Assembly (NCBI GenBank): GCA_020284085.1
Contig: JACEVL010000972.1
Span: 62,001-126,000, forward strand
Length of the DNA: 64,000 bases
From: Aporrectodea caliginosa
Taxonomy: Eukaryota > Annelida > Clitellata > Crassiclitellata > Lumbricidae
Direction: 5' to 3'
Positions 50,570 to 61,769 of this stretch are shown piece by piece. The notes below the pieces were generated by a model, which saw only the letters and a program-made list of their open reading frames with translations, did not search any database and had not been told where the DNA came from. Both the position numbers and the translations under genes were made by a program. Numbering within the stretch: the stretch's first letter is position 1; every line of letters begins with the position of its first letter.

Positions 50570-52259
50570 CTACCCAACTTCACGTTTAGGTCTCTACCCG
50601 GAATTGAGCAAAATCAATGCGTATTTTACAGTTAAGATAGAAATACCGGTCTATAGTAAGCTTGGTTAATAAAGAGTTGTCACTGTGACTGATTGGAATG
50701 TGTGAGGCAAGCAAACAGAAGTGATAATCGTCTAATTTAAGAAGGGATGGATATTTCAAAGGACCTAGTTGTATGGTATTGACGTTGACGCCTTTGGAAA
50801 CACAACACGGGCAGCAGATTTGACTGAATTGGGTGTGCATAGGAAAGTTTGTGTTGATACTTCAGGAAGTATAAATTTCACCCTTTGCTGAAGATAAATT
50901 TATGCGATATTGTCTGGATTACTACTTCAATACACCATCAAATGTTTTCTTAAAACAATTTAACTCCATACAATGATACACAGTACAGTAGGCTCTACAT
51001 CTACAATGCTTTACTGTGCAAAACAATAGAGAATCTGGCTCATATTTCTGCATTAACTTGCATTGATCTATTAATCATTTTTCTATCGAACAATGACTAC
51101 TGTCTTCTTATTTATAATTGTACGCCAGCGTGCTTTCTCTTTCAGCTGTATGCGCTAGCCCCTACCCGACTTTCACTTTGCCGTTAACCCGAGTGTGAAA
51201 TTGACCAAATGTCTATCAACCAATTTCCTAACAGTATTGCGTTATCAATTCGAGAGAGTTGACTTATAATTCATGCTCTGGATAGAGGCACAATTCAGAA
51301 TTATGATACAGTTACTGTCCAGTGGCAGTAACCACTACGTACCCCATTAGTGTGAAATGGTGAGGTATGCTATGCACCCAATATCTAACTCAGAACACAT
51401 TTTCTGCTCATCTTAAGACGCACCTCTTTAGATCTGTTAGATAGACGCATTACAGCGCCGCTTGAGGTTCTTAAAACATGCTATAGACCTATAATAAGTC
51501 TTCATATAGATAAATACGCACAACATGTTCTGCACTGATTTCGTCTTTTATGAATTATTGTAAGATGATTTTTCAACCGTTCATACACGTCCTACTGTTA
51601 CAGTACATGTACATGTATGTTGCCTGTAAATGCATCATAACAATGTCATTTAGATGAGTGACCAGTTTACTTCATATTTTACAACCCCTCGTGAATAAGC
51701 TGGTTTTCTCGCTTAGCTTTCTAGTAACGCTTTAGAAATTTGAAGTTTAAGGTTACGATTACTGAACTTTGTAGTATGAATAAAGCTGATGAGAGATTTT
51801 GTAGAAATGAATTCGGTCCAGCAAATCAGTAACCCCGTTACTTAATGAATCGAAGACCTACGCTGCCATAGTCAACATTATCAGAGCTCAAACTGCCCAT
51901 GTACCGGTACCTGAAAAGACAATCAAACTAGACATTGTTGAAAAATCATTTCTTCTGCAAAAGCTTCAGATAAAATTAATTCTTGCTTCTTAACTTTGGG
52001 CTTTGAAGCTACATGTTCATATTGTAATACACGTCACTATAGCGAAATGCGCTACGTTTGGTGACCGGTTGCATTTGGGATCATTTGACAAGGAAACAAT
52101 ATCATTACAGCCCATAAAATATTTTCCAATTATTTATTTTTAGTAGGGCCTATCCGTGAAATTCTAGTCATTCATAAAATTAACTTACAAGGAAATTAAT
52201 TTTTGAAAAGAATGTAAGCAAGTTCAAGTGTGAAATATTCAAGGATGGGATATTCTTTA
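50570..52259. other. No host gene recognised
   Basis: AT-rich intergenic sequence between relic E and receptor F. A LINE scrap (LKTHLFRSVR then stop, about 51410-51445) is the only recognisable piece. Confidence 0.5.
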
Positions 52260-52267
52260 TGCAACAG

Positions 52268-52444
52268 CAGTGGCGTAGCCAGGAATTTATGATGGGGGGG
52301 TTTGGGATTTTCAATACCGGTAATTTGTGTTTTCAACGGAAAAATTGCGAATATTGTTAAAACTTCATCGTGCTGGGGGCAAAAAAAATTTTTCCCCTAA
52401 GCCAATGGGGGTTTAACCCCCAAACCCCCTTGCCTACGCCAATG
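52268..52444. mobile_element. hAT-type MITE with 8-bp TSD
   Basis: Starts CAGTGGCGTAGCCAGG and ends CCTACGCCAATG. Flanking TGCAACAG at 52260-52267 and 52445-52452 is an exact 8-bp duplication. The inner G/C-run hairpins (GGGGGTTTGGGATT, CCCCAAACCCCC) are typical of this widespread CAGTGGCGTAGC class. Confidence 0.9.
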
Positions 52445-52851
52445 TGCAACAGAATAGACCTAACTACACAGGGTCATCCGTCTTACCCGGAAAGTCTCTT
52501 CTTCAAACTCGTTGCGTATATAATTGCGATCCAATAATAAGCCGTGACGTCATATAATGTAATATTGTTTAACTGTGCAGTAAAGAGAAAGTGAAGCTAT
52601 TTAATTTACTCCTAGTGGAAGGTGAGATTAGTAATGGTGTGTGACGTTACAAACGCAGTAAAGAGAAACTGGCCGAAAGCAATCAGCTAATTGTATCGAT
52701 AACATTGGTTCAAAGGGCACAACTAATGCGTTCATTAAGCCAGAAATTTAACATCCCGAACTGGGTTTGTTAAGCATAGCCTACTGAATATGTTCGATGA
52801 ATGTACAGAGTTATTTCCTTCTACTATGTTTCATGCAGCTTGACTGATTCC

Positions 52852-52903
52852 ATGATGGCATTAGTTTGCTTTGATTTACTTCTAAGTTTTATAACGTTTT
52901 CAG
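52852..52903 (+). CDS. Receptor F signal-peptide exon
   Basis: MMALVCFDLLLSFITFS then phase-1 donor G|GTTAGTA. A typical hydrophobic signal, longer than in B and D. The second ATG (52855) would also serve. Confidence 0.78.
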
Positions 52904-55900
52904 GTTAGTAGGATACAATTAGGTCTACTGCGGTCGTATTAGGAAAATACATGGCCTGTAAGCATTCGGTCGTAATCGTAAACTTCAAAATAAAATGTCT
53001 AAAACGCTACTCTTTAGCTAAGGGCATGGCCTCAGCTTATTATTAACAAGCGCTGCGACGTGTCAGAAGTATGGGTTGTGAAGAGATACCAAAGAGAAGT
53101 TCAGAGTTTAGTTGCCAAAGAATGGCAAATAGTGAATAGAACAGGCTATCGAGAATATTTGTAAGAATATAAGCCCGCTTTTGCGACAGGAAGGTCATAA
53201 CGTAATATTGCGCATCATTGTGTTTTTCTGTATGAGCTTCTTAACTTCTTTCTCCTGGTCGCAGATGCCAATGTACGGTCAGTATACATTTTTAATAGAT
53301 GAGTCTGCAAGGGGCATAAGGGGGCGAACATATTTCTGCCCTTGCGTGGAGTTGAAACCTCGACTTTTTCATTGATAGTTGGGCACGCAATCCTTGTACC
53401 CCTTCGTAGTGCCGCTCAGGATAGCATATAGTTTTGCCTACTAAGCTAGGCGAACTGAAAGTTCTACAAGTTTTAAGCGAGTGTAATAAAATTATTGAGA
53501 ACGTTAGATTATAATTATAGTTTTGATGAAAACTGGTTGGGATGGTATCTAGTTTCATAACAGTAAATAATTACACAGTAATGCACAATGTTATTCAATA
53601 CTTAATTAATCCATAATAAATTTCAACAGCTAATTATAGCTAGGTCTACTTACTTTCGAAGTAAAATTACTTCCATGCCACATAGCCTACGAACGTTTAT
53701 AATGTGGTATGGATACGATTTCACTTTGCTTCAACTTGTCATTGTAATCTAATATTCATTTTTGCACAGTAACTCTGTAACACCCTTTTTGGAAAAAAAC
53801 CAGTCGCTGTATGAAAGGTTGAATTTGTTATAGGCTATCGCTATCAGTTTTGACGAATAGAAATCATGTTAAACATTTAGCATTTGATGGTACCCAAAGT
53901 TGCCCTAAACTCTACCCCTCAAAATCTTTATATAATTTTATGTTCAGAAGGTATACACAGTCTAAAAAGTGTTAATGACAACCTGTAATACATGAGCATA
54001 AAAATATCACAGGTTTGACGTTTCAAGGATCGATGGCTGCTTTGAAAACCATCCCACAAAATGAAATTGCACTGTTACGCAGCGAAGTTGAATTTCATTG
54101 CGCTACAGACTCATCGGAACCACTCATTTGGTCCGTTACATATGCAAGAGAAACGACGTCTGAAGTACTTTTTGTCCTTGGAAATTTGACCTCTATTGGC
54201 GAATCGGGGTACAGAATTGAAACAAGTTTCCGTGGACAATATAATCTTATAATCGATATCGTTAGTTTCTTTCTTGCTGGAAAATACAAATGCTCCGAAG
54301 GATCCTATGGACCAGAGGCCGAAGCAGATCTTGCCGTTATTGGTAAGTTAATTAACTCAATGTGAATTTAATTGATTAGCGCCGTAGCCTATTTCAGTCA
54401 AAATATTGCATGCAGAACTGCAGCTAAAATAATATGAGCAAATCTCAATCGATTTTTAGGTTAATGTATTGTATTTGCTGCTTGAAAGTAATTAGATTTT
54501 GCTCTTTTTTGTATGTAGGATTGTAGGGGTCTTCTTGTTACTATGAGAGGGCATATGGCTAGTAATATAGTTGCTATCACACCTCTATAAAAACCTTTTT
54601 TGAAACGTAATGTGGAGATCGAAGGGTCCTTTTGGTCCGGTGTCGACACGACCACAGCAATCCAAAAGGACATGAATCATTTCACGTCATTGTACATGGA
54701 TGGCTAGGGTCTACCCCTTTACTGTAACAGACCGGTTCAACTGCAAACTATGATCGACGTGTAAATTTGCTACTCCTGTCAGCGTCATGTGAACAAACAC
54801 AAGGTTCCATTTGAAATGTTGCTTCATTTATATGTAAAAATGAAATGTCTACCAGGAAATATATTTATATGCAAAATAATATCGAAAATGATATGCTCTC
54901 AGATTTTCAACCGTTGTGTCGTCGATCTGGGATTACCAATGTGGTGGAGAATGATCACCTGGCTATGGAGTGTCGGCTTTGGTTTGCTGGCGAAGTTGAT
55001 TTTGTTATAGAATGGTTCAAAAATGGAAACATCATCGAAACAGAGACAGTTCATACTCTCATCGAGAAGCAGTATTATATCTGGCCAATTATTAAGTCAA
55101 TGTTGAGACAAGAAGTTAAGTCTAGCGACAATGGTGCGGTATTCATTTTTAAGACAACCTTTAGACAACAAAACAATTCCCGTGAAATCTTTGTGACTCG
55201 GAATTTTACTGTAGCAGTACTGTGTGAGTAATATTACATATTCTTCATGGCTGAATTAATAAAGGTAACGATTTTCATGTAGGCTATTATAGTTCAGTTA
55301 ATCGACAGCCAAATCTAAATATTGCAAATAAAAGAAACTTGAAGCTTAAATTGTTCTTGAGACAAGCAACTTATTTAACGCAAGAAAGTTGCAATAACGA
55401 CAAGGCAATTTGATATAAAAAACAAAACATGACGACTCAGGCAAGTCAGGCATTCAATGATTTATCATGCGTTTTGAGCGTCCTTCTGGAACAATCTTCC
55501 ATTTAATATTATTGCCTATCTTAAAAAATGAACCTGCAAGCTATTAGAACTGCTAGGGGGCCGTCCATAAAGTACGTAACGCTATTTTTGACCATTTTTA
55601 CCCCCCATCTGTCACAAACTGTCACAAAACTCGGACCCCCCCTAAAGTACGTCACACTTTCGAACAGTGATTAAATAATAAAAAGGAAACAAAACAATTT
55701 GACTAAAAAAAGACTAGATTCACAAATTATGTGATAAACTCTTGTGCTATACTGAATCTGTTTATTATGGGCCTGTGAATTATGTTTAATTCAAAAAATA
55801 TTCACTGGACATCATCCATCCATGGTGAAGTGAAGTGTTCATCCATAGTTACGACTGGCATCAATCTTTCACCATCATCGTTTCCTGGAAGGATAATTGC

Positions 55901-58900
55901 AGACAGATCAACTTCATCCTCATCTAGCCACTCAACATCCTCTGACTGTGCATTTTCTCTTCTGGCAATAACTGCCATGAGTTCTCTTTGCCTTCTAGCA
56001 GCGATTCTCAAAGGACGGATGCGTTTTATCTTAGTTGATTCTGGAACAGTTTGGGTTGGCACATTCTCCCGAGCCCGAGCTATTAGATAATACAATGGCT
56101 TGGTATCACAATATATTTTAAAGAATAACGTAATATAATTGTTTATAAGTTCATGATAATAATGATTAAATTATTATAAATATTACCTCTGAATCCTCAA
56201 AATTTTGTATTATAATAATTACTATATATGTAAAATTAAATTCAGAATTTATCGCTCAGTGACATAATTATGCAGCGGACAACATAGAAATAATAATACT
56301 TCCGAAAGCAAGGCTAATACATAAACAAGGCTTCGCAACAGCATTATTACTAGCGCTCCTAGCGAGAGGAATCATGAAAAACACATTCAGGAGATATGCA
56401 TTTCATGCTATTTTGACATAAAACTAATTAAAATGTTTCAGAAAATTTTTGAAAATTATTTTTTTTAAAGCTATGAAATTCTACTAGAAAAATAAACAAT
56501 AAATTATAAATAAAATTTAAAAATTAATGTGTGACGTCACACATGGCCTGACCCCTCCCCCTGTCACAAACTGTCACACTTTCTTAAACCCCCTGGAGCG
56601 TGACGTACTTTATGGACGGCCCCTAGGTAGTTATGCGTCAGCTCGTTTGAGTAATTCTAAATGCTTAAATATTTAAATATTCCGATACGTAATTTAAATA
56701 CATATTTACATACATAATTATATGCCCTGTGCCTACGTACGCACATAAGTAGGCTACATATTAAAGTTCCCATTTCTTGACTATTTAACTTGATCGGTCA
56801 TCAGATGGTGCTTCGGACATCATTATAATAATAATATTAATTTCACGTTGTCATTCACTTATGCACTTTTACGGTGCTCACAGTAAGTCTGAACCTGATG
56901 CAAAAGACAAGTGCGCGAAAACGACTTGCCTAGAGTCGTTAAACGAAGTCTGCACATCCGTCGCGAAACCGGAATTGTTAGACTTTAGACACCTCGCACT
57001 CCAGAAATGACTACAACGCACACAAAGCAGTCCAATAACTGCACGTCTTCTAAAAGAACTTCACTTAATAGCATCACTTACTAATTTGAATGATTTGCTG
57101 TAGATGGACCAAAGAACCTGATGATTGAACCAAACTTTGTCACCTACGAGGTTGGTGATAGTCTTGTATGTTCGTCTGATGGAAATCCCCCTCCAAGCTA
57201 CGAATGGACCCAGACTGATAGTGAAACTGGAGCAGAGAAGACAATTAAAGGCCCTGTTCTTATCATTAATGAAACTATGATAACAGGCATACTGTTGAAC
57301 TTTCGTTGTACAGCTAGAAATGACGTGAAAGACGAACGGATAAACGTTTCAGAAAGTGTCACATTTATTGTCACAGGTCTGGATTAAATACAGAGTTTAT
57401 TTCAGTTTTAAGTAGCATTAAATTCTTTCGAGAGAGATTTTAAAGCGCTACAGTTTAATTGTGCCGTTGAATAAACTTGTCTTCATTATGAATATAAATA
57501 ATTATTTTCAATGCTATATCGACTGTTGCTGTTTCGGTGAGGAAATTTAAAGAAAAAGACACGACGCAAGTCGTTTAAGTAAACCCTTTATGTGTGCCTT
57601 GACCTTTCTTCACCGTTATTCGTCAATAACATGTCTGACTTTGTGTATTATTTTGTCAGAAAAACTCACAAATCTGACCATTACGCCCATCAAAAGCGTC
57701 TATGAGGTTGGCGATCACCTGAAGTGCATGGCTCATGGTAATCCAATCCCCAACTACGAATGGATAGGGCTTCAAACAAATCTAATCACAAATGGAAGCG
57801 TTCTAACCATCGACGACTACATGAGGTCAGATCAGAATCACAGTTTCCGATGTACAGCATACAACACGGTGGCTGGATTTAGAAAACAGATATCGGACAC
57901 GATCACTTTCAGGGTGGCAGGTATAAATTAAAATAAGACTCTTCGCTCTTCACTTTAAAACAAAGAAAAACATTAGAAGTGAGCTTGATCTAGATTCACT
58001 CACTCACACACTGACTCAATCATTCGCTCACTTGATCACTTAACCAATCACTCAACCACTCACTCAACCACTCGCTCATTTGCACATTCATTCGCCCACT
58101 AATTCACTCGCTTACCATCTCATTTACGCACTCATTCTCTCACTCACCCATTCATAATCAATCGCTTACACACTGATTCGCTCATTCAATCAATCATCTG
58201 TCTTTTATTCATTGTTGTTTATACTAAAAACAACTATAAATCAAAAGTAGCTCATTATAAGTAGCCTACAGATGCAACATCGTACACAAATACGTATTAT
58301 TTGCTAAAAATGACAGCTCTGTTACATTGTTCATCATCCAGCTTCGCCGTTTGAAATGAAAGCTTTAATTGTGACGGTCGTAGTCTCTGGAGCACTCGTG
58401 TCGTGCTGCGTCTTAGCCTCGGTATTCTTTGGAGTCAAGGCTCATCAGAAAAGTATTTAACAGTTTTATTCGAAAACTTGTCAAATTTAAAGTATTCTGT
58501 TACTGTTTCGAATTAATATCTAAAGATTTTATTTCTTCAAGTGAAATCTGAAGATGGGAAATCTTTGATACTGACATTTAATTTATGTGCAATTTGGTAG
58601 AGCGATGACACTGTGGATAGGTTTTGACTTACATAGTTTATTCCTCCACTTTTAAGTATGGTGTAATCTGAAGTCCTGCAATGTTCTCTATTTGCAATTT
58701 TAATCCCATCTCTCAGTATTTTTAGTATAAATAAAAATTCCTGATTGAAACAATGTTGACCTCTTCACCCTGCGAGTACCAGTGGGGTCAAAATGACCCC
58801 GAGGTAGTTTGCATTAGTGCTGCTCACCCCCCATAAGAGATATCTCAATGAAATTTTATGACTTTATAGGTATTCCTGTTTTGTACAAAATTCCAAGTTT

Positions 58901-60133
58901 TATTTTACATTTTCTATCACCAGATGGCGCCGGTATACAATTTATAGGCCTACACTGAGTACCAGTGGGCTCGTTTCTGATCCCAGTGTAAACTGAATAA
59001 TTCTGACATAATTTTATGTAAAAATAACAAAATACATTTTTACTGAGCTGTCGACAGTCTGCTAACAGGTTCCAACTAGTTATGAGAAATCCAGTTCTAA
59101 AAAACTGAAGTGGATAAATAAGGAAGGCAGTGCCATCTATGGTGAAACATTCAGTGATATATCTGACAAGTCAAGAAATGAAGCAGTACAGCAATTGTAG
59201 AGTTTAGACGTTGTTTCAGCGACAGCATGACTAGAAATCGGTTCCAGAAAATATCACGTGCCCTTAGATTTGACGATGTGGTGCGCAGAATAGAAAGTCA
59301 ATATCCTAAACAACTTGCACTTATTTGTCAAGTGGACAAAATCATAAGAAAATGATAAGAAGTCGAATATAATCTGTGTCACACCTAAGCGCAATTATGT
59401 CGTTTTCGCCGAGTATACCTGCATAAACTGTAAACAGTAACTGTAATGACCGGATATTGTCAATACTAGTTCTGAACATTGAACACTCGAACACTTTGAA
59501 CACTAATCTGTAACTATTAAATTAAAAATTTATTCATTTCAACAGCCTAAACATGTTCCAAATACTTTACTAATATTTGTTTTTATGGCAATAAATAAAA
59601 ATGCATAAAACGAAGAACTTATTGTAAAAATTGTGTTGGGGTCATTTTGACCCTACTGGTACTCAGTGTATCAAAAAATTCTGGTAGTCTGCGGGTTAAA
59701 GTCCAATTAATAGCATATCGAAATCGATTTAGCAAGTTTAAATTATATGCCATTCGTCTTCTATGCAGAAAAAGCTGGACAACGAGAAAAGCAAAATGCA
59801 CAGCGTACGTCAGATGATGATCATCAGTCACATGAAGAGACCAGTGGAGCACATCATCCACCACAACAAGCCCAAATGGATAGCCAGTCCTTGGAGAATG
59901 AAAGTACTTATGCTGAACTAATGGAGGGAGCATCAACTGTTCACAACAAGGCAGTTTACAATCATCTACACATCTACGGCAACGAAAGCGCTCACGCTAA
60001 GTATTATGTGAACCAAAGAGGCATGGAACTAGCACTACAGTCACCAGAATACTCTAACATTGAGGCAATTGATCTATGTCCAATTCAGCTGAACCATGAA
60101 GCTACAATTTATTCTACTGTAACCCAGCTGTAG
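52852..60133 (+). CDS. Receptor F: complete four-Ig transmembrane receptor with five-motif tail
   Basis: Join 52852-52903, 54013-54342, 54903-55223, 57104-57376, 57660-57920, 58342-58452, 59769-60133: 1713 nt, 570 residues and a stop, all joins phase 1. Layout by residue: signal 1-17, D1 18-127 (C47, W57, C111), D2 128-234, D3a 235-325, D3b 326-412, TM 413-449, tail 450-570. Tail tyrosines Y497 (STYAEL, a strict ITIM), Y513 (YNHL), Y529 (YVNQ), Y544 (YSNI) and Y564 (YSTV), the first three 16 apart. Most diverged but best preserved member. Likely a type I receptor for cell recognition or immunity; function not shown. Confidence 0.85.
54013..54342 (+). CDS. Receptor F D1 exon, V/I-like Ig domain
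   Basis: 330 bp, phase 1-1. VEFHC, W ten residues on, GQYNLIIDIV and LAGKYKC. Donor G|GTAAGT is near consensus. Confidence 0.87.
54903..55223 (+). CDS. Receptor F D2 exon with a substituted disulfide cysteine
   Basis: 321 bp, phase 1-1. Cys at exon residue 6 (QPLCRR) and strand B (MEC), then VIEWFKN. Strand F reads SSDNGAVFIF: the Cys position holds Phe (residue 210). So the canonical bond cannot form; Cys133-Cys151 is the only pair left. Confidence 0.83.
55556..56624. mobile_element. TIR element with GGGGCCGTCCATAAAGTACG ends
   Basis: Left end AGGGGGCCGTCCATAAAGTA, right end TACTTTATGGACGGCCCCT, in the D2-D3a intron of F. Subterminal CTGTCACAAACTGTCACA occurs at both ends. Similar termini are common in invertebrate genomes; superfamily not assigned. 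The minus frame inside is listed separately. Confidence 0.8.
55802..56095 (-). CDS. Small open frame inside the TIR element
   Basis: 97 codons on the minus strand: an Arg-rich half (RPLRIAARRQRELMAVIARR) and an acidic half (VEWLDEDEVDL). No domain recognised. It might be a transposon accessory protein fragment or an exon captured by the element. It lacks its own promoter signs. Confidence 0.25.
   Translation of the reverse strand: MYYLIARARENVPTQTVPESTKIKRIRPLRIAARRQRELMAVIARRENAQSEDVEWLDEDEVDLSAIILPGNDDGERLMPVVTMDEHFTSPWMDDVQ
57104..57376 (+). CDS. Receptor F D3a exon, C2/I-like Ig domain
   Basis: 273 bp, phase 1-1. GPKNLMI, then YEVGDSLVCSSDGNPPPSYE and W, then NFRCTARND. Donor CAG|GTCTGG. 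Confidence 0.88.
57660..57920 (+). CDS. Receptor F D3b exon, C2/I-like Ig domain
   Basis: 261 bp, phase 1-1. YEVGDHLKCMAHGNPIPNYE and W, SFRCTAYN. Similar to D3a over its whole length, so it arose by exon duplication. Donor CAG|GTATAA. Confidence 0.88.
57990..58190. repeat. CACT/CATT-rich irregular repeat
   Basis: Many CACTCACTCAACC and TCATTCGCTCAC-type units in the D3b-TM intron. Confidence 0.8.
58342..58452 (+). CDS. Receptor F transmembrane exon
   Basis: 111 bp, phase 1-1. FEMK then LIVTVVVSGALVSCCVLASV and FFGVKAHQK. Two adjacent Cys in the helix could be palmitoylated or pair with a partner. Donor A|GTATTT. Confidence 0.85.
58768..59695 (+). mobile_element. piggyBac-like element in receptor F intron 6
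   Basis: Left end CCCTGCGAGTACCAG, right end CTGGTAGTCTGCGGG followed by TTAA (59696-59699); the left target is TTCA, one base off TTAA. GGGGTCAAAATGACCCC and GGGGTCATTTTGACCC lie next to the ends. About 59227-59275 reads MTRNRFQKISRALRFDD, matching the conserved (S/T)xxRF..I.R.LRFDD block of piggyBac transposases. It is internally deleted. Confidence 0.85.
59769..60133 (+). CDS. Receptor F cytoplasmic tail exon
   Basis: 121 residues from phase-1 acceptor CTATGCAG to TAG at 60131-60133. A polar Gln/His/Asp spacer precedes five tyrosine motifs: STYAEL, AVYNHL, KYYVNQ, PEYSNI and TIYSTV. Only the first is a strict ITIM; YVNQ and YSNI fit pYxN docking. The last 58 residues resemble the orphan exon at 3260-3429. 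Confidence 0.87.
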
Positions 60134-60189
60134 GATAGGCCTAACTGTCCTCTTGTACGGAGTAACTTCGGTAGATTTAGATGCTTAAC

Positions 60190-60195
60190 AATAAA
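60190..60195 (+). promoter_or_regulatory. Candidate polyadenylation signal of receptor F
   Basis: AATAAA 57 bp after the stop codon. Confidence 0.5.
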
Positions 60196-60199
60196 TACT

Positions 60200-61130
60200 T
60201 AAGTATTGCCAATCAACTTGTGAATGAACAGCCTCATTTTGTAAGACTTCTGTAAGTTTCAAGTAATTATACGTGTATTACAGTAAATCCGTAGTTCAAT
60301 GTTAAAGAGCTGACTGCGAAAGAAATTGGAAAAATTCATTTTAAAATGTAGAGTAGTCAATGTTTTGTGAACCCGGTATAACTTCAAATGTGGAATCGGG
60401 CAGTTTTAATCACATTGAGAAAACCGTAAACTGTTTTAAGTACATTATACATTCCATGTATGACGGAAATGTAGCCTGCGTTTCAGTTTTGACGAATAAC
60501 TTCAGTTCATGCGTTTGTTAAAGTATTCGAGAAAGTATTGTATTAGTATTCGATGAGAATTTATTTTCTTTGCTAACCAAGTCAACGTTTAGATTAGTTA
60601 TGTAGCACGAGTTTGGTCGTGATGTAATTTCTTATAGATTCATTGAGTCAGCGCTTTGATTAATTCTGTAGCATGATGTTGCCTATGATGTCATTTGTTA
60701 TCGATTTTTCGACAGTAAATGTCGTTCATTGGTTTTGCAAAATTGCTTCACATGTATCGGAATTTCTAGGGGAAAGCTTTCCATATTACTTCGGCATTAA
60801 ATTCCTATGTGATGAAATATTTGGTTCATTTTAATTAAATGTAATCTAATTTATCCATTCATTCAGTAGGCTACATACAGTTCAACCTAAACTAACTTTA
60901 CTTGACCTGATTTGGCCGGATATAACCTAAACACATTGATTAAAAAATGTCAATGGAGAGGATGACAAACCAAAATTTACATTATTTTTTCATCACAGAA
61001 AGTCAGTCAAAATCTTTCAGGTCAAGCTTTTGCAAGGTAGCTTGAAACAGAGGAGTTTTAAGTTTCATGCGAGAGCGGAATCAAATATCTAACAGAGCGG
61101 ACACATCGAATGTCAAAATGGGACATGTGG
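60200..61130. other. No gene recognised
   Basis: AT-rich 3' flank of receptor F. Patches such as TTTATGTAGCACGAGTTTG (about 60598 and 3875) are shared with the flank of the orphan tail exon, so that relic and F descend from one duplicated block. Confidence 0.5.
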
Positions 61131-61139
61131 AACACAGTA

Positions 61140-61390
61140 CAGGAGTACCCGATTCGTTAGAGTTCTCGCTTTGTAGCGCGTAGAGAATGGGTTCGAATCT
61201 CTTCCTCCTCCGAAACAGCTACTATGTAGGGAACCTGAGGCAAGAGAATAAGCGGGTGCCCTGCCCTTGGTTTTCGATTGGCGCTTTAGAAGTTTGGAGT
61301 CTACAACTACGATTACAAAGTCCATCACTTACAATTGTCCGGCTCCATGCTGTGATGATTGGTCATTAAATAGTGCCTTTTATAAATGCA
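61140..61390 (+). mobile_element. Second tRNA-derived SINE-like sequence
   Basis: A-box-like TCGTTAGAGTTCTCGC and a perfect B box GGTTCGAATCTC at about 61191-61202, spaced as in a tRNA, then a non-tRNA body and an AT-rich 3' end. Unlike the two-headed family. The head does not fold as a complete tRNA by eye, so I do not call a tRNA gene. Confidence 0.6.
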
Positions 61391-61769
61391 TAATAATTCC
61401 CGACATTGCTTTTAGAACCTGACGTATCAAGTAATTATAAGTGCTTCAACAGCAACAATGATTAAAAATAAAAAATAATGATAAATATAACAGTAGCAAA
61501 AATAAAGCAACTATAGCTCCTAAAAATGCTTGACGGAACACAGATCCTCTGGGGTGAATCACAGCAAGCGCCAAACGTTAAATGATCGGATGCAGCAATA
61601 CTTTTGTGTGAGGGAAACTGTGAACAAAGGACGATTATAGAATGTAAATGTGGTAGCATACATTGTAAACTATGACACAGTTTATAAACGAAATCCTTTG
61701 GTGTGTAGCCGATGAGTAGAGTGAATGTGAAACATGAGCATTCTTTTGTTTTCTTACATTTATTATTAA

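Noticed and set aside
61150..61210. Possible tRNA gene
   Set aside because: A and B boxes are present but the cloverleaf does not close by eye and a SINE-like body follows.
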